A stretch of 29,979 nucleotides of DNA from an uncultured Eubacteriales bacterium. Its GTDB lineage: Bacteria; Bacillota; Clostridia; Oscillospirales; Acutalibacteraceae. The number at the start of each line of letters is the position of its first letter. Positions within the stretch are counted from its first letter, which is position 1. Of this stretch, positions 7,641-15,097 are shown in pieces. The notes under the pieces were generated by a model. The model did no database searches. It saw only the letters and a program-made list of their open reading frames with translations, and was not told the DNA's origin. Location of the stretch: the NCBI GenBank assembly GCA_910580045.1, contig CAJTXF010000027.1, positions 1 to 29,979 of the forward strand, in the 5' to 3' direction. The translations under genes were made by a program, and so were the position numbers.

Positions 7641-9614
7641 TTACTCCTTGGCCAGGGTGAACTGGTCCACCAGCTGCTTGAGGCTGTTGGCCTCTGCGGA
7701 CAGCTGCTGGCTGGCTGCCGCGCTCTCCTCAGAAGTGGCGCTGTTGGTCTGCACCACGTTGGAAATTTGGTCCACGCCCTCTGTTACCTGGGCAATGGCC
7801 GAGGTCTGGCTCTCAATGGCCTCCACCACAATGTCCATCTGGGCAGTCACATTCCCTGCCAGCACGCTGGTGCGCTCTAAGGCCTTTGTCACATCCGTGA
7901 CAGCCTGGCTGCCCTGGGCCACAGCCTGGATGGAGCGCTCAATCAGCTCTTTGGTGGCCTTGGCCGCCTCGTCAGACTGGGAGGCCAGATTCCGCACCTC
8001 CTCGGCAACCACAGCGAAGCCCTTGCCGGACGCTCCCGCCCGGGCCGCCTCTACAGCGGCGTTGAGGGCCAGGATATTGGTCTGGAAGGCGATATTCTCA
8101 ATGGTGGCAATGATAACGGAAATTTCCTCAGAGGACTGGGAGATTTTGCCCATAGCATTGTTCAGGCCGCCCACATGCTCCACGCTGACCCCCAGCTGGG
8201 CGCCGGCCTGCTGCACAAACTGGCCTGCCTCCTCTGCCGCGGCTGAGGTGCGCTTGGCGTTGGCAGAGATGTCGTTGATGGTGGCTGCCAGTTCTTCCAC
8301 AGAGCTGGCCTGCATCATGGAGCCCTGGCTCAGGCTTTGGGCCCCGGTGGAGACCTGGTCGCTGGCCGCGGAGACCTGGGCCGCCGCCGCGTCAATTTGG
8401 TGCATGGTGGCGCTCAGCTGGATTTTCAAGGTCCGCATAGAGTCCAAAATCACCTGGAAATCCCCCACATAGGCGTCCCGGTGGGTGGAGGTCACGTCAA
8501 AGTTCTTGCCCGCCATTTGGGTGAGCAGAGAGCCCATGTCGTTGAAAATTGTGTGCAGGCCGCTGACCAGCTCCGCGGTGGAGCGGGTCAGCTCCGCGGT
8601 CTCGTCCCGGCCCTGGGTCTGGGGAACAGGGGAGTCCAAATCCCCCTCCACCAGCAGCTTCATCCGCCGGGCGCAGGCCTGCATGGGCACGCTGATATTG
8701 CTGGAGAGCTTCAGCGCCACTGCCACAGAGGCCAGGGTGGACAGGAGCATTACGGCGAGATTGATAAAGATGCCGAAATAGGTATCAGCCAGATAGTCCT
8801 TCTTCATGGCAGTGACAGCCACGCTCCAGCCGTCTGTGCCGCCCACTGGGGCATAGGCCGCAAAGCGGGGGCCGTCCGCCGCCTGGAAGCTGCCGAACCC
8901 AGCGCCGCCCTGGGTCATGGCCTGGTGAATGGCGGCCAGCTCTTTTAAGGAGCTGTCGCTCTGGGCCTCCCGCTGGATATTCTGGGTGGTGATGGTATCC
9001 AGGGTGGTGTCCGCAATGGTGTCGCCGGACTTGTTGAGCATATAGGCATGGCTGGTCTCGCTGACCTGGATGGAGGAGACGATTTGATTCAAAAAGGTCT
9101 CTGGGGGCACAAAGTAAATGACGCCCACAATCTCTCCGCCCTGCCTGCCGCCGGCGTAGAGGGGGGCCGCCACCATGATGGAGAGCTCCCCGGTCACCTT
9201 GCTGACTAGGGGCTCGGACACATAGATATTCCCCCCCATAGCCTGCTTCACGTATTCTCTGTCAGAGTAATCGTTCCCGTCAAAAATGCTGATGCCGTCC
9301 GCGTCCACAATGTTGCCCCGCTGGAAGCCGTGCATCCTGACGCGCTCGTCAATAATGGCACGCTTCTCCTCCACAGAGACATCCTTGTCAGACAGCTGGG
9401 GGATGCAGCCTGTGTCCATTGCCACGTTCCGATAAGCGCTGAGCTCCTGCTCAATGCGCTCTCCGGCCAGCACAGCGGTTTGGCTCATCATCTGCTCCAC
9501 GGTTGTCAAGGTGCTTCTGTAGTTCAGGGCAATGCTGGAAAGGCCTACTGCCAGCAGGGCGATAAATACCGTGGCTATCAGGCAGACTGTGATTTTCTTT
9601 CGGATACTGTTCAT
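7641..9614 (-). CDS. Methyl-accepting chemotaxis protein with extracellular Cache-type sensor
   Basis: Membrane chemoreceptor of 657 residues. An N-terminal membrane segment is followed by an extracellular region of about 240 residues resembling a double Cache domain (FDGNDYSDREYVKQAM, LSIMVAAPLY, AYMLNKSGDTIAD). A second membrane segment (GIFINLAVMLLSTLASVAVAL), a HAMP region and the signalling domain follow. The CheA/CheW-contact hairpin is intact: ENIAFQTNILALNAAVEAAR, then GFAVVAEEVRNLA. The ligand is unknown. A start at 9620 would place AGGAG only three bases away; the second ATG at 9614 gives nine bases and is preferred. No other chemotaxis or flagellar genes are in the window. Confidence 0.92.
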   Translation of the reverse strand: MNSIRKKITVCLIATVFIALLAVGLSSIALNYRSTLTTVEQMMSQTAVLAGERIEQELSAYRNVAMDTGCIPQLSDKDVSVEEKRAIIDERVRMHGFQRGNIVDADGISIFDGNDYSDREYVKQAMGGNIYVSEPLVSKVTGELSIMVAAPLYAGGRQGGEIVGVIYFVPPETFLNQIVSSIQVSETSHAYMLNKSGDTIADTTLDTITTQNIQREAQSDSSLKELAAIHQAMTQGGAGFGSFQAADGPRFAAYAPVGGTDGWSVAVTAMKKDYLADTYFGIFINLAVMLLSTLASVAVALKLSSNISVPMQACARRMKLLVEGDLDSPVPQTQGRDETAELTRSTAELVSGLHTIFNDMGSLLTQMAGKNFDVTSTHRDAYVGDFQVILDSMRTLKIQLSATMHQIDAAAAQVSAASDQVSTGAQSLSQGSMMQASSVEELAATINDISANAKRTSAAAEEAGQFVQQAGAQLGVSVEHVGGLNNAMGKISQSSEEISVIIATIENIAFQTNILALNAAVEAARAGASGKGFAVVAEEVRNLASQSDEAAKATKELIERSIQAVAQGSQAVTDVTKALERTSVLAGNVTAQMDIVVEAIESQTSAIAQVTEGVDQISNVVQTNSATSEESAAASQQLSAEANSLKQLVDQFTLAKE

Positions 9615-9757
9615 GTCCATACACTCCTGTTATGTATAGTCAGCACACCGGGCTGGCGGGCCTGGGCTCCATAGAGTTCTCATTGGGGAAGCGGAAGGTT
9701 TTGTGGACTCTGGGACTCCTGGGGCCAAGATGGCCTGGATGCGCTTGTCCTGATTGT

Positions 9758-9787
9758 ATTATAGAATATTTGACAGGCAGTTGTCAA
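9758..9787 (-). promoter_or_regulatory. Sigma-A type promoter for the chemoreceptor, overlapped by an inverted repeat
   Basis: On the minus strand TTGACA (9782-9787), an 18-base spacer and TATAAT (9758-9763) match the housekeeping consensus exactly. The expected transcript would have a leader of roughly 130 bases. The -35 box is one half of an inverted repeat, TTGACA at 9770-9775 and TGTCAA at 9782-9787, six bases apart, a possible operator. No known riboswitch consensus was recognised in the leader. Confidence 0.7.
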
Positions 9788-9903
9788 TCCTGCGGGGAAC
9801 AAATCCGGGGGCGGAATGGGCTTTTTTCTCTGCCTGGGAGCAAAAAGCGGCAGGGGTTGTTCCTGAAAGTATGATATGCCTTCCTGAGAGAGGGTTAAGA
9901 AAA

Positions 9904-9935
9904 GCGCCCCCACCGGCTGGCGCCTGTGGGGGCTG
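9904..9935 (-). terminator. Terminator of the cotJ operon
   Basis: Hairpin with arms GCCCCCAC (9906-9913) and GTGGGGGC (9926-9933), just after the cotJC stop. On the minus strand it is followed by GCTTTTCTT. The rest of 9621-9905 holds the chemoreceptor promoter and leader and nothing else recognisable. Confidence 0.7.
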
Positions 9936-9944
9936 AGGGCTCTT

Positions 9945-10541
9945 CTATTTGTCGAAGGAGGGGTTGAAGGCGTAGAAATTTTTGCTGTCCAGCTTGTCGG
10001 TGAGGATGCGCAGGCCCTCGCCGAAGCGCTGATAGTGCACGACCTCTCGGGCCCGCAGGAACTTAATCGGCTCTGCCACATCCGGGTCATCGGCAAAGCG
10101 CAGGATGTTGTCATAGCCCAGGCGGGCCTTTTGCTCTGCGGCCAAATCCTCGTTCAGGTCCGCGATGGGGTCCCCTGTGACCGCAAAGGTGGCTGCGGAG
10201 AAGGGGGTCCCTGAGGCGGCCTGGGGATAGACTCCTGTGGTGTGGTCCACAAAGTAGTCCGCGAAGCCCTGGGCCTCGATTTGCTCTGGGGTCAGGTTCC
10301 GGGTCAGCTGGTATACGATGGTCCCCACCATCTCCAGATGGGCTAGTTCTTCGGTGCCGATATCCGTCAGAATCGCGGCCAGCTCAGGGTATGGCATGGC
10401 GTAGCGCTGGCTCAGGTACCGCAGGGAGGCGCCTATCTCTCCATGGGGACCGCCATACTGTGTCATAATAATCTTAGCCAGCTTGGGGTTGGGGTTCTTG
10501 ATGTGCACAGGGTACTGCAGGCGTTTCTCGTAGACAAACAT
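9945..10541 (-). CDS. cotJC: Spore coat protein CotJC, manganese-catalase family
   Basis: The 198-residue protein is homologous to di-manganese catalases and to the CotJC coat component. The metal ligands of the family can be placed: E35 (GPHGEIGAS), E65 and H68 (TEELAHLE), E136 (AAEQKARLGY) and H169 (REVVHYQRF). The dinuclear site therefore looks intact, and catalase activity in the coat is plausible but unproven. The start ATG overlaps the cotJB stop as TAATG. It is the third gene of cotJABC and is followed by a terminator. Presence of the operon implies a sporulating host. Confidence 0.93.
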   Translation of the reverse strand: MFVYEKRLQYPVHIKNPNPKLAKIIMTQYGGPHGEIGASLRYLSQRYAMPYPELAAILTDIGTEELAHLEMVGTIVYQLTRNLTPEQIEAQGFADYFVDHTTGVYPQAASGTPFSAATFAVTGDPIADLNEDLAAEQKARLGYDNILRFADDPDVAEPIKFLRAREVVHYQRFGEGLRILTDKLDSKNFYAFNPSFDK

Positions 10542-10801
10542 TAGCTGTCCACCTCCGTTTCCCAGGGCCAGGGGCCGTTAATCCAGGCCCAGCGGCTGGT
10601 TTCCGTGCTCAGCTCGCACAGGGGGCCGAACTGCTCCTCATACTCTTTGGTGGCCCGGGCCAGGCGCTGGCGGTATTCCTCCAGGCGGCGGGCAGCGTCG
10701 CAGTTATTTGGGTGGGTATCCAGGAAGAGGTGGAGCTCCCAGCAGGCGAAGCGCATGGCAGAGAGCTTGCGGCGCAGGGCCATTTGCGGTGTATCGCTCA
10801 T
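10541..10801 (-). CDS. cotJB: Spore coat protein CotJB
   Basis: The 86-residue protein resembles CotJB: an N-terminal helical part (LRRKLSAMRFACWELHLFLDTHPNN), a central RRLEEYRQRLARATKEYEEQFGPL, and the C-terminal WINGPWPWE characteristic of the family. The ATG at 10801 has GGAAGGAGGG upstream and overlaps the cotJA stop as ATGA, while its own stop overlaps cotJC. A longer in-frame extension to 10900 is only the shadow of cotJA. Its role in coat assembly with CotJA and CotJC is known in Bacillus; the biochemical function is not. Confidence 0.92.
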   Translation of the reverse strand: MSDTPQMALRRKLSAMRFACWELHLFLDTHPNNCDAARRLEEYRQRLARATKEYEEQFGPLCELSTETSRWAWINGPWPWETEVDS

Positions 10802-10995
10802 CGGGGCTCCCTCCTTCCGGCGAAAAAGGGCTTGTCGAGCACAGGGAAGAGGGTGCCGCTGTCCAGGGCGCGCTCTGGTGAATGGAGGTTCGCGGACCAC
10901 TGCTGGAAGGGCACATAGGCCATGGCTGGGACAGGGTTGGCGGGCAGTGGAGCCGGGTCCTCAGCACAGGGGCTGTCGGGAAGATGGTCTGACAT
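10798..10995 (-). CDS. cotJA: Spore coat-associated protein CotJA
   Basis: Small 65-residue protein. Its second half carries the CotJA signature: AYVPFQQW, then LHSPERALDSGTLFPVLDKPF. The first 25 residues are Pro and Ala rich and variable, as usual. The ATG at 10995 is preceded by GAAAGGAG at eight bases. It is the first gene of the operon. A CATACCCT stretch upstream is weakly like a sigma-E -10 box, but no convincing -35 goes with it, so no promoter is called. Confidence 0.9.
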   Translation of the reverse strand: MSDHLPDSPCAEDPAPLPANPVPAMAYVPFQQWSANLHSPERALDSGTLFPVLDKPFFAGRREPR

Positions 10996-11116
10996 AGCAA
11001 CTGCTCCTTTCCGGGGAAGATTGTCCCCATGAACAGGGTATGCTGGGGCGGGGAAAGTGTGCGGGACAGCATTCTCCCTGGCTGCCTGTGCTGGGCGGGA
11101 GCTTTTGCCTGGGCGA

Positions 11117-11162
11117 ATAAAGAAAAGCGATGGGGTTTGGAAAACCCATCGCTTTTCTTTAT
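11117..11162. terminator. Strong hairpin terminator between the cotJ operon and the repressor
   Basis: Perfect 18 bp arms, ATAAAGAAAAGCGATGGG (11117-11134) and its complement at 11145-11162, with a 10-base loop. T-rich outer arms flank it on both strands. It would end minus-strand transcripts from the repressor before they reach cotJA. Confidence 0.75.
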
Positions 11163-11202
11163 AGAAAGCTCCAGCTTTGGAAGCTCTTAGCTTCTGTCTA
11201 TA

Positions 11203-11316
11203 TATAGTTAACACAGCTCAAAAGAGGTATGCCTCTTTTGAACCAGGCGGCGCAGCGGCTGCCGCGCCGCCCAGCTTGAACATCGGTACTACCGATGTTC
11301 AAGTGTGTTTACTATA
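11203..11316. repeat. Family P palindromic element, copy P1
   Basis: Outer arms TATAGTTAACACA (11203-11215) and TGTGTTTACTATA (11304-11316) are complementary apart from one position. Between them lie three hairpins. The first is TCAAAAGAGG with CCTCTTTTGA around TATG (11218-11241). The second is a GC-rich GGCGGCGC/GCGCCGCC stem near 11247-11271. The third has 14 bp perfect arms with a one-base loop (11275-11288 and 11290-11303). As RNA or extruded DNA this would be a cloverleaf. A related copy lies at 28561-28680 in the opposite orientation. Confidence 0.75.
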
Positions 11317-12033
11317 CTCTGCCTTGGCAGGCACTTTGCCCAGCACCCGGCCCTGGCAGCGCAAATCGTCAAATTCACTGAGCCGGATAGGCCCATAGTC
11401 TGGGTTCAGGGACTCCAGCCGGGCGCGGCCCAGACGTTTGATAAACCCGTCTCCGTTGAGAAAAAATATCCCGATTTCCCCCAGGTTCACGGTCTCGCAC
11501 CGCTCTACGAACACAATGTCCCCGTCCCGATAGGCGGGCTCCATGCTCTGGCCGTTGACCCGCACGCAGAAGTGGGCCCGGTCCGGCACCAGGTCCTGGG
11601 GCATCTCCAGGCGGGTTTTATAGGCCGCGTCCACCCAGGGCTCGCCTGTGCCTGCGCTGACGGCCAAATCATAGCAGTTGATATAGGTGACCCAGCCCCT
11701 TTCCTCCCGCTGGGGAGGCACGGCCATGCGCTCATACTCCTTGTCCAGCACCAGCCCCACCAGTTCCTGGCCGTGCAAATCCAGCATCCGGTACTTGCGC
11801 AGGGCAGAGAGCTCCTGGGGGGTGGCCTGGTCCTGAGAGCTGATTTCCAGCAGGCTGTCAGCAGAGACCTGCAGCAGCTGGGACATCTGGCGGAGCCGCT
11901 GCAAATTGGGCTGGCGCCGGCCGGTCTCATAGCCGGAATAGGAGGTTTTGTCCAGGCCCATGCGGGCGGCCATTTGGGACTGGGTAAAGCCAGCGGCAAT
12001 GCGGGCTTCTTTCAGTTTTTGATGGAAGCTCAT
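11299..12033 (-). CDS. XRE-type transcriptional repressor with S24 (LexA/CI-like) self-cleavage domain
   Basis: The 244-residue protein has an N-terminal helix-turn-helix (about 5-60, LKEARIAAGFTQSQMAARMG...SYSGYETGRRQP). Its C-terminal S24 domain has the nucleophile S163 (VNGQSMEPAYRDGD) and base K199 (GFIKRLG). A matching Ala-Gly scissile site lies at 127-128 (AVSAGTG). All parts for RecA-stimulated self-cleavage are therefore present, as in phage CI and LexA. The ATG at 12033 has AAAGGAG nine bases upstream; a TTG at 12042 touches that site and is rejected. The stop codon and last residues (YSKHT) lie inside the outer arm of repeat P1. It is divergent from the terminase genes, the arrangement of a lysogeny repressor. 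Confidence 0.9.
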   Translation of the reverse strand: MSFHQKLKEARIAAGFTQSQMAARMGLDKTSYSGYETGRRQPNLQRLRQMSQLLQVSADSLLEISSQDQATPQELSALRKYRMLDLHGQELVGLVLDKEYERMAVPPQREERGWVTYINCYDLAVSAGTGEPWVDAAYKTRLEMPQDLVPDRAHFCVRVNGQSMEPAYRDGDIVFVERCETVNLGEIGIFFLNGDGFIKRLGRARLESLNPDYGPIRLSEFDDLRCQGRVLGKVPAKAEYSKHT

Positions 12034-12054
12034 GGCCGTCAACTCCTTTGTATA

Positions 12055-12083
12055 AGTATATCCGAATCAGGGACAGCTGTCAA
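12055..12083 (-). promoter_or_regulatory. Promoter of the S24 repressor
   Basis: On the minus strand TTGACA (12078-12083), a 17-base spacer and TATACT (12055-12060) lie just upstream of the repressor's ribosome binding site. The palindrome GACAGCTGTC (12072-12081) overlaps the -35 region and could be an operator. Confidence 0.75.
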
Positions 12084-12237
12084 GAGCAGAGGGGGCTGGG
12101 GGAGTGTCCAAGCCCCAGAGATAATCATCTGTATTCTCCCGCCCCAGGGGGGAACAGGAAAAACTCCTGGAAACGGACACTCCCGGGGCTGCTGTTCTGC
12201 CGGTGTTGTCATTACGGCAATTATTTCCGGAAATCTA

Positions 12238-12290
12238 TTGACAAATTGTCGAAACGCCTATATAATTGTAATTAGAGTGTCGTTTCGACA
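12238..12290 (+). promoter_or_regulatory. Consensus promoter with operator-like sites, driving the terminase module
   Basis: TTGACA (12238-12243), a 17-base spacer and TATAAT (12261-12266) are a perfect sigma-A promoter. TGTCGAAACG (12248-12257) lies in the spacer, and its reverse complement CGTTTCGACA (12281-12290) lies downstream, inside the palindrome TGTCGTTTCGACA (12278-12290). The 12-mer CGAAACGCCTAT occurs at 12250-12261 and again at 12312-12323 over the start codon. A protein bound at these sites would block the promoter; the divergent S24 repressor is the obvious candidate. The stretch 12091-12237 has only a weak inverted repeat (GAGTGTCC / GGACACTC). Confidence 0.8.
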
Positions 12291-12321
12291 TAACATAAAG
12301 AAGAAAGGGAGCGAAACGCCT

Positions 12322-12564
12322 ATGCAAACAAACATCTGGAAGCCTTACGCCCAATTTGTTGCCTTTGACTATGCCCACATGGCCCATGAGGCTGATGCCT
12401 GCCGGGATTCCCTGCAGGCCCGGCTGAAAGAGCGCAAGGCCCGGGGCCCCAGCGGCTTGGGGGGAGTCCAAGTCTGGGAATGGGAAAACCGTACCCTCTA
12501 TGCCATGTATCTGGAGCAGCGCAGCCTGGCAAAGGAGCTCCACAGCCGGGCCGCCCGGCTCTGA
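12322..12564 (+). CDS. Small uncharacterised protein, first gene of the phage remnant
   Basis: The 80-residue protein starts MQTNIWKPYAQFVAFDYA, is mostly helical and charged in the middle (LQARLKERKARG), and ends AKELHSRAARL. I do not recognise a family. The ATG lies about 56 bases after the consensus -10 box and has AAAGGGAG upstream. It ends 14 bases before the small terminase start and is clearly in that operon. By position it could be a phage regulator or packaging accessory, but nothing in the sequence decides this. Confidence 0.7.
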   Translation: MQTNIWKPYAQFVAFDYAHMAHEADACRDSLQARLKERKARGPSGLGGVQVWEWENRTLYAMYLEQRSLAKELHSRAARL

Positions 12565-12578
12565 AAGGAGGGGTGAGA

Positions 12579-12947
12579 GTGGCTGGTACATACCGGGCTG
12601 CCGGGCCCCGCTGGGGCTGGCGGAAGCTGCAGGCCCTGAGTGAGGCGTATTTCGCCCAGTGCCGGGAGGAGCACAGGCACCCCTCTCTGCCCGGGCTGGC
12701 CCTGGCTTTGGGGTTCAACTCCCGCCAGGAAATGGAGCAGGCCCTGCTTCAGGAGGGGGACAGCGCCCCCATTCTGCGCCGGGCCATGACTTTGGTGGAG
12801 GAGGCCACAGTGCAGTCAGCCTTTACCAAGGAGCTGGCTGCCAGCGCCAAATTTATTCTGCAAAATGGCTTTGACTACTCAGAAAAGGCTGTGCTGCGGC
12901 CTCCTGAGGAGATTCAGGTCCTGGTGGGAGAGGGGGAGAAGGGGTGA
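12579..12947 (+). CDS. Phage terminase small subunit (gp3-like DNA-packaging protein)
   Basis: The 122-residue protein is predicted to bind the phage packaging site and present DNA to the large subunit. The central part, HPSLPGLALALGFNSRQEMEQALL, followed by ILRRAMTLVEEATVQSAF and AASAKFILQNGFDYSEK, is the pattern of gp3-like terminase small subunits, including the characteristic FILQNGF. The start is taken as GTG 12579, six bases after AAAGGAGG; another in-frame GTG at 12573 touches that site. Its stop overlaps the large-subunit start as GTGA, a translational coupling that supports the pairing. Confidence 0.85.
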   Translation: MAGTYRAAGPRWGWRKLQALSEAYFAQCREEHRHPSLPGLALALGFNSRQEMEQALLQEGDSAPILRRAMTLVEEATVQSAFTKELAASAKFILQNGFDYSEKAVLRPPEEIQVLVGEGEKG

Positions 12948-14338
12948 GAGTACAGATTCCCAAAGAGGCCTTCTGCCCTGCCTATTTCCCCCTTCTGCGG
13001 GAGGAGGACTGCCGGTATCTGGTGCTGTACGGAGGCGCGGGCAGCGGCAAATCCATGTTCGCGGTGCAGAGGCTGCTGGTGAGGCTGATGGAGCGGCCCA
13101 TGTGCAACCTGCTGGTGGCCAGGGCCGTGGCCGCCACCCACCGGGATTCCACCTATGCCCTGTTCCGGCAGGTCATCCGCCGCTGGGGGCTGGAGAGCCT
13201 GTTCCGCTGCACCCAGGGGGAGCTGCGCATCACCTGCCGCAATGGCAACGGAATCATCTTCAAGGGTATGGACGATTCAGAGAAGCTGAAATCCGTCACC
13301 TTCCCCCAGGGGGAGCTGACTGACGTGTGGGTGGAGGAGGCGTCTGAGCTCAGCGAGGCCCAGTTCAACCAGCTGGATTTGCGCCTGCGGGGCCAGGGGG
13401 CCAAAAAGCAGATAACCTTAACCTTTAACCCCATCTCCACCAGCCACTGGCTGAAAGCCCGGTTTTTCGAGCGGGACGAGCCCCGGGCCCTGGTGAAGAA
13501 GACCACCTATCGGGACAACCCCTTTCTGGACGAAGCCTATGTCCGCACCCTGGAGGGCTATCGGGAGAGCGACCCCTATTACTACCAGGTCTACTGCCTG
13601 GGAGAGTGGGGTGTGCTGGGCCGGAGTGTGTTCCATACAGACAGGCTGGCCGCCCGGCTGGGGGAGCTGAGGGGCCCGCTGTACAGGGGGGATTTCCTGT
13701 TCCGGGAGACAGCGGGAGGCATTGAGCCGGGAAGCATTCAGCTGGCCAGGTATGGCGGAGGGTTTGTCAGCGTGTATGAGGAGCCCCGGGAGGGGGATGA
13801 GTACGTGATTGGCGGGGACACAGCAGGGGAGGGCTCGGACTTCTTTGTGGGCCAGGTGCTCAGCGTCCGTACAGGACGGCAGGTGTGTACTCTGCGGGGG
13901 AAGATGGACGAGGATTTATACGCCCGGCAGATGTTCTGCCTGGGCCAGTGGTACAACCGGGCCCTGCTGGCGGTGGAGGCAAACTACTCGGCCTATCCCC
14001 TGCGGGAGCTGGCGCGGCTGGGGTATCCAAACCAGTATGTGCGCAGAAGGGACGAGGGGGGAGCGGCAGGATGGAAGCTGGGCTTCCTGACCACGTCGGC
14101 AACCAGGCCGGTGATTCTGGCAGGGCTGGTGGAGGTGGTGCGGGAGCATGTGGATTGGCTGGAGGATAGGGACACCATAGAGGAGCTGATGAGCTTTGTG
14201 CGCAGCAGCAGAGGGCGGATGGAGGCAGCGGGGGGAGCCCATGATGACTGCGTGATGGCGCTGGCAATAGGGTATTATGTGAGGGGGAGGCGGGATGTAA
14301 AAGGGGAGGAGAGCGGGTTCTGCGCGGTGGAGAGGTGA
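12944..14338 (+). CDS. Phage terminase large subunit (PBSX-type)
   Basis: ATPase-nuclease motor that cuts and packages phage DNA. The 464-residue protein looks complete. Walker A is GGAGSGKS (30-37), Walker B VWVEE (128-132) and the coupling motif LTFNP (159-163). The RNase H-like nuclease domain has D292 (GGDTAGEGSD), E345 (AVEANYSAYP) and D434/D435 (HDDCVMALAIGYY). The GTG start overlaps the small-subunit stop. In intact phages portal and capsid genes follow at once; here the stop is followed within 15 bases by repeat R4. The motor is therefore conserved while its partners are absent from the window. Confidence 0.92.
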   Translation: MRVQIPKEAFCPAYFPLLREEDCRYLVLYGGAGSGKSMFAVQRLLVRLMERPMCNLLVARAVAATHRDSTYALFRQVIRRWGLESLFRCTQGELRITCRNGNGIIFKGMDDSEKLKSVTFPQGELTDVWVEEASELSEAQFNQLDLRLRGQGAKKQITLTFNPISTSHWLKARFFERDEPRALVKKTTYRDNPFLDEAYVRTLEGYRESDPYYYQVYCLGEWGVLGRSVFHTDRLAARLGELRGPLYRGDFLFRETAGGIEPGSIQLARYGGGFVSVYEEPREGDEYVIGGDTAGEGSDFFVGQVLSVRTGRQVCTLRGKMDEDLYARQMFCLGQWYNRALLAVEANYSAYPLRELARLGYPNQYVRRRDEGGAAGWKLGFLTTSATRPVILAGLVEVVREHVDWLEDRDTIEELMSFVRSSRGRMEAAGGAHDDCVMALAIGYYVRGRRDVKGEESGFCAVER

Positions 14339-14350
14339 CGGAGGGCCGCA

Positions 14351-15052
14351 CCGCCTGACGGCTCGGGGCAGGGGCTAGCGCCAAGAAATGCCTAGAGGCG
14401 GAGACAAAAGTTTCGCCAGCCTTTTCAAAGGCTGCGGGGGATTGGGGGCAGCGCCCCCAAGGCTTAGGCGCTGTTTCAAGAGCCCGTTTCCCAAGAGCGG
14501 CAAAAGAAAAATAAAGCCAGGCGGCGCTCACCAAGATAACTCCGAGGCACAGCCCTGGATGGCCCACCCAAGCTCGACAGTGGCACAAGGATAGCGCCGC
14601 CAGAGAAGCCGGGCAGTAGATTCCGCCAAACTGGGAAACGGGACGTTTCTCAGTTTGGCGGAGAGGGCGGACTGTACGATTGGGCGTTGGGCCCTAAGCA
14701 TTCCCGTGCCCTCCCTCTTTCTGAAACATAGCGGCAGCTTACAGGAACGTCTAGGGCCGCCGCGTTCCTACAGACGGTCTGCGGCTCTCTGTGAGTTAGG
14801 AGCCCAAAGGGCTCCTAACTCGACAGATTCGCGCGGCTGGGTTCTCTGGCGGCGCTGCCTGCTGCCGCGTTGGGACGTTGGTGATTGAACCGCGTCCTAC
14901 CTCGTCCCGTCTCATGATAGCGCCGCCCTAAGGTCAAGGGCAAGACCTTGGGGCTCTGCCCCAAACCCCGCAGCCTTTGAAAAGGCTGGCGAAACTTTTG
15001 TCTCCGGCTTTCGCTTGCTCTTTTGGCTGGGCACTGCCCCGCGCCGTCAGGC
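14351..15052. repeat. Family R repeat, long copy R4 (inside the prophage remnant)
   Basis: Non-coding and symmetrical. The ends are CCGCCTGACGGCTCGGGGCA (14351-14370) and its near inverse at 15034-15052. Next inward is a 41 bp perfect inverted repeat (14399-14439 and 14966-15006). The small hairpins TTGGGGGCAGCGCCCCCAA and TTGGGGCTCTGCCCCAA follow. Then come mirror blocks bounded by GGCGGCGC and GCGCCGCC (14520-14601 and 14848-14927). Hairpins with 18 bp arms (14623-14640 and 14644-14661, one G-U) and 13 bp perfect arms (near 14801-14829) flank the centre. No ORF has a credible start site. The holin ribosome binding site begins about 30 bases after its end. Confidence 0.8.
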
Positions 15053-15097
15053 TCTTTACTATCTTCTGCGTCATACATCATCTAAAGGAGGTCAACT

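Noticed and set aside
9630..9650. Third family P arm (TATAGTCAGCACAC)
   Set aside because: Only a short partial match to TATAGTTAACACA, with no matching second arm or inner hairpins.
9621..9757. Possible cyclic-di-GMP riboswitch in the chemoreceptor leader
   Set aside because: Such riboswitches often precede chemoreceptors in Clostridia, but the conserved core sequences were not found.
11305..12321. In-frame extension of the 80-residue phage protein to 419 codons
   Set aside because: It runs antisense through the S24 repressor and across the promoter; the start at 12322 follows a consensus promoter.
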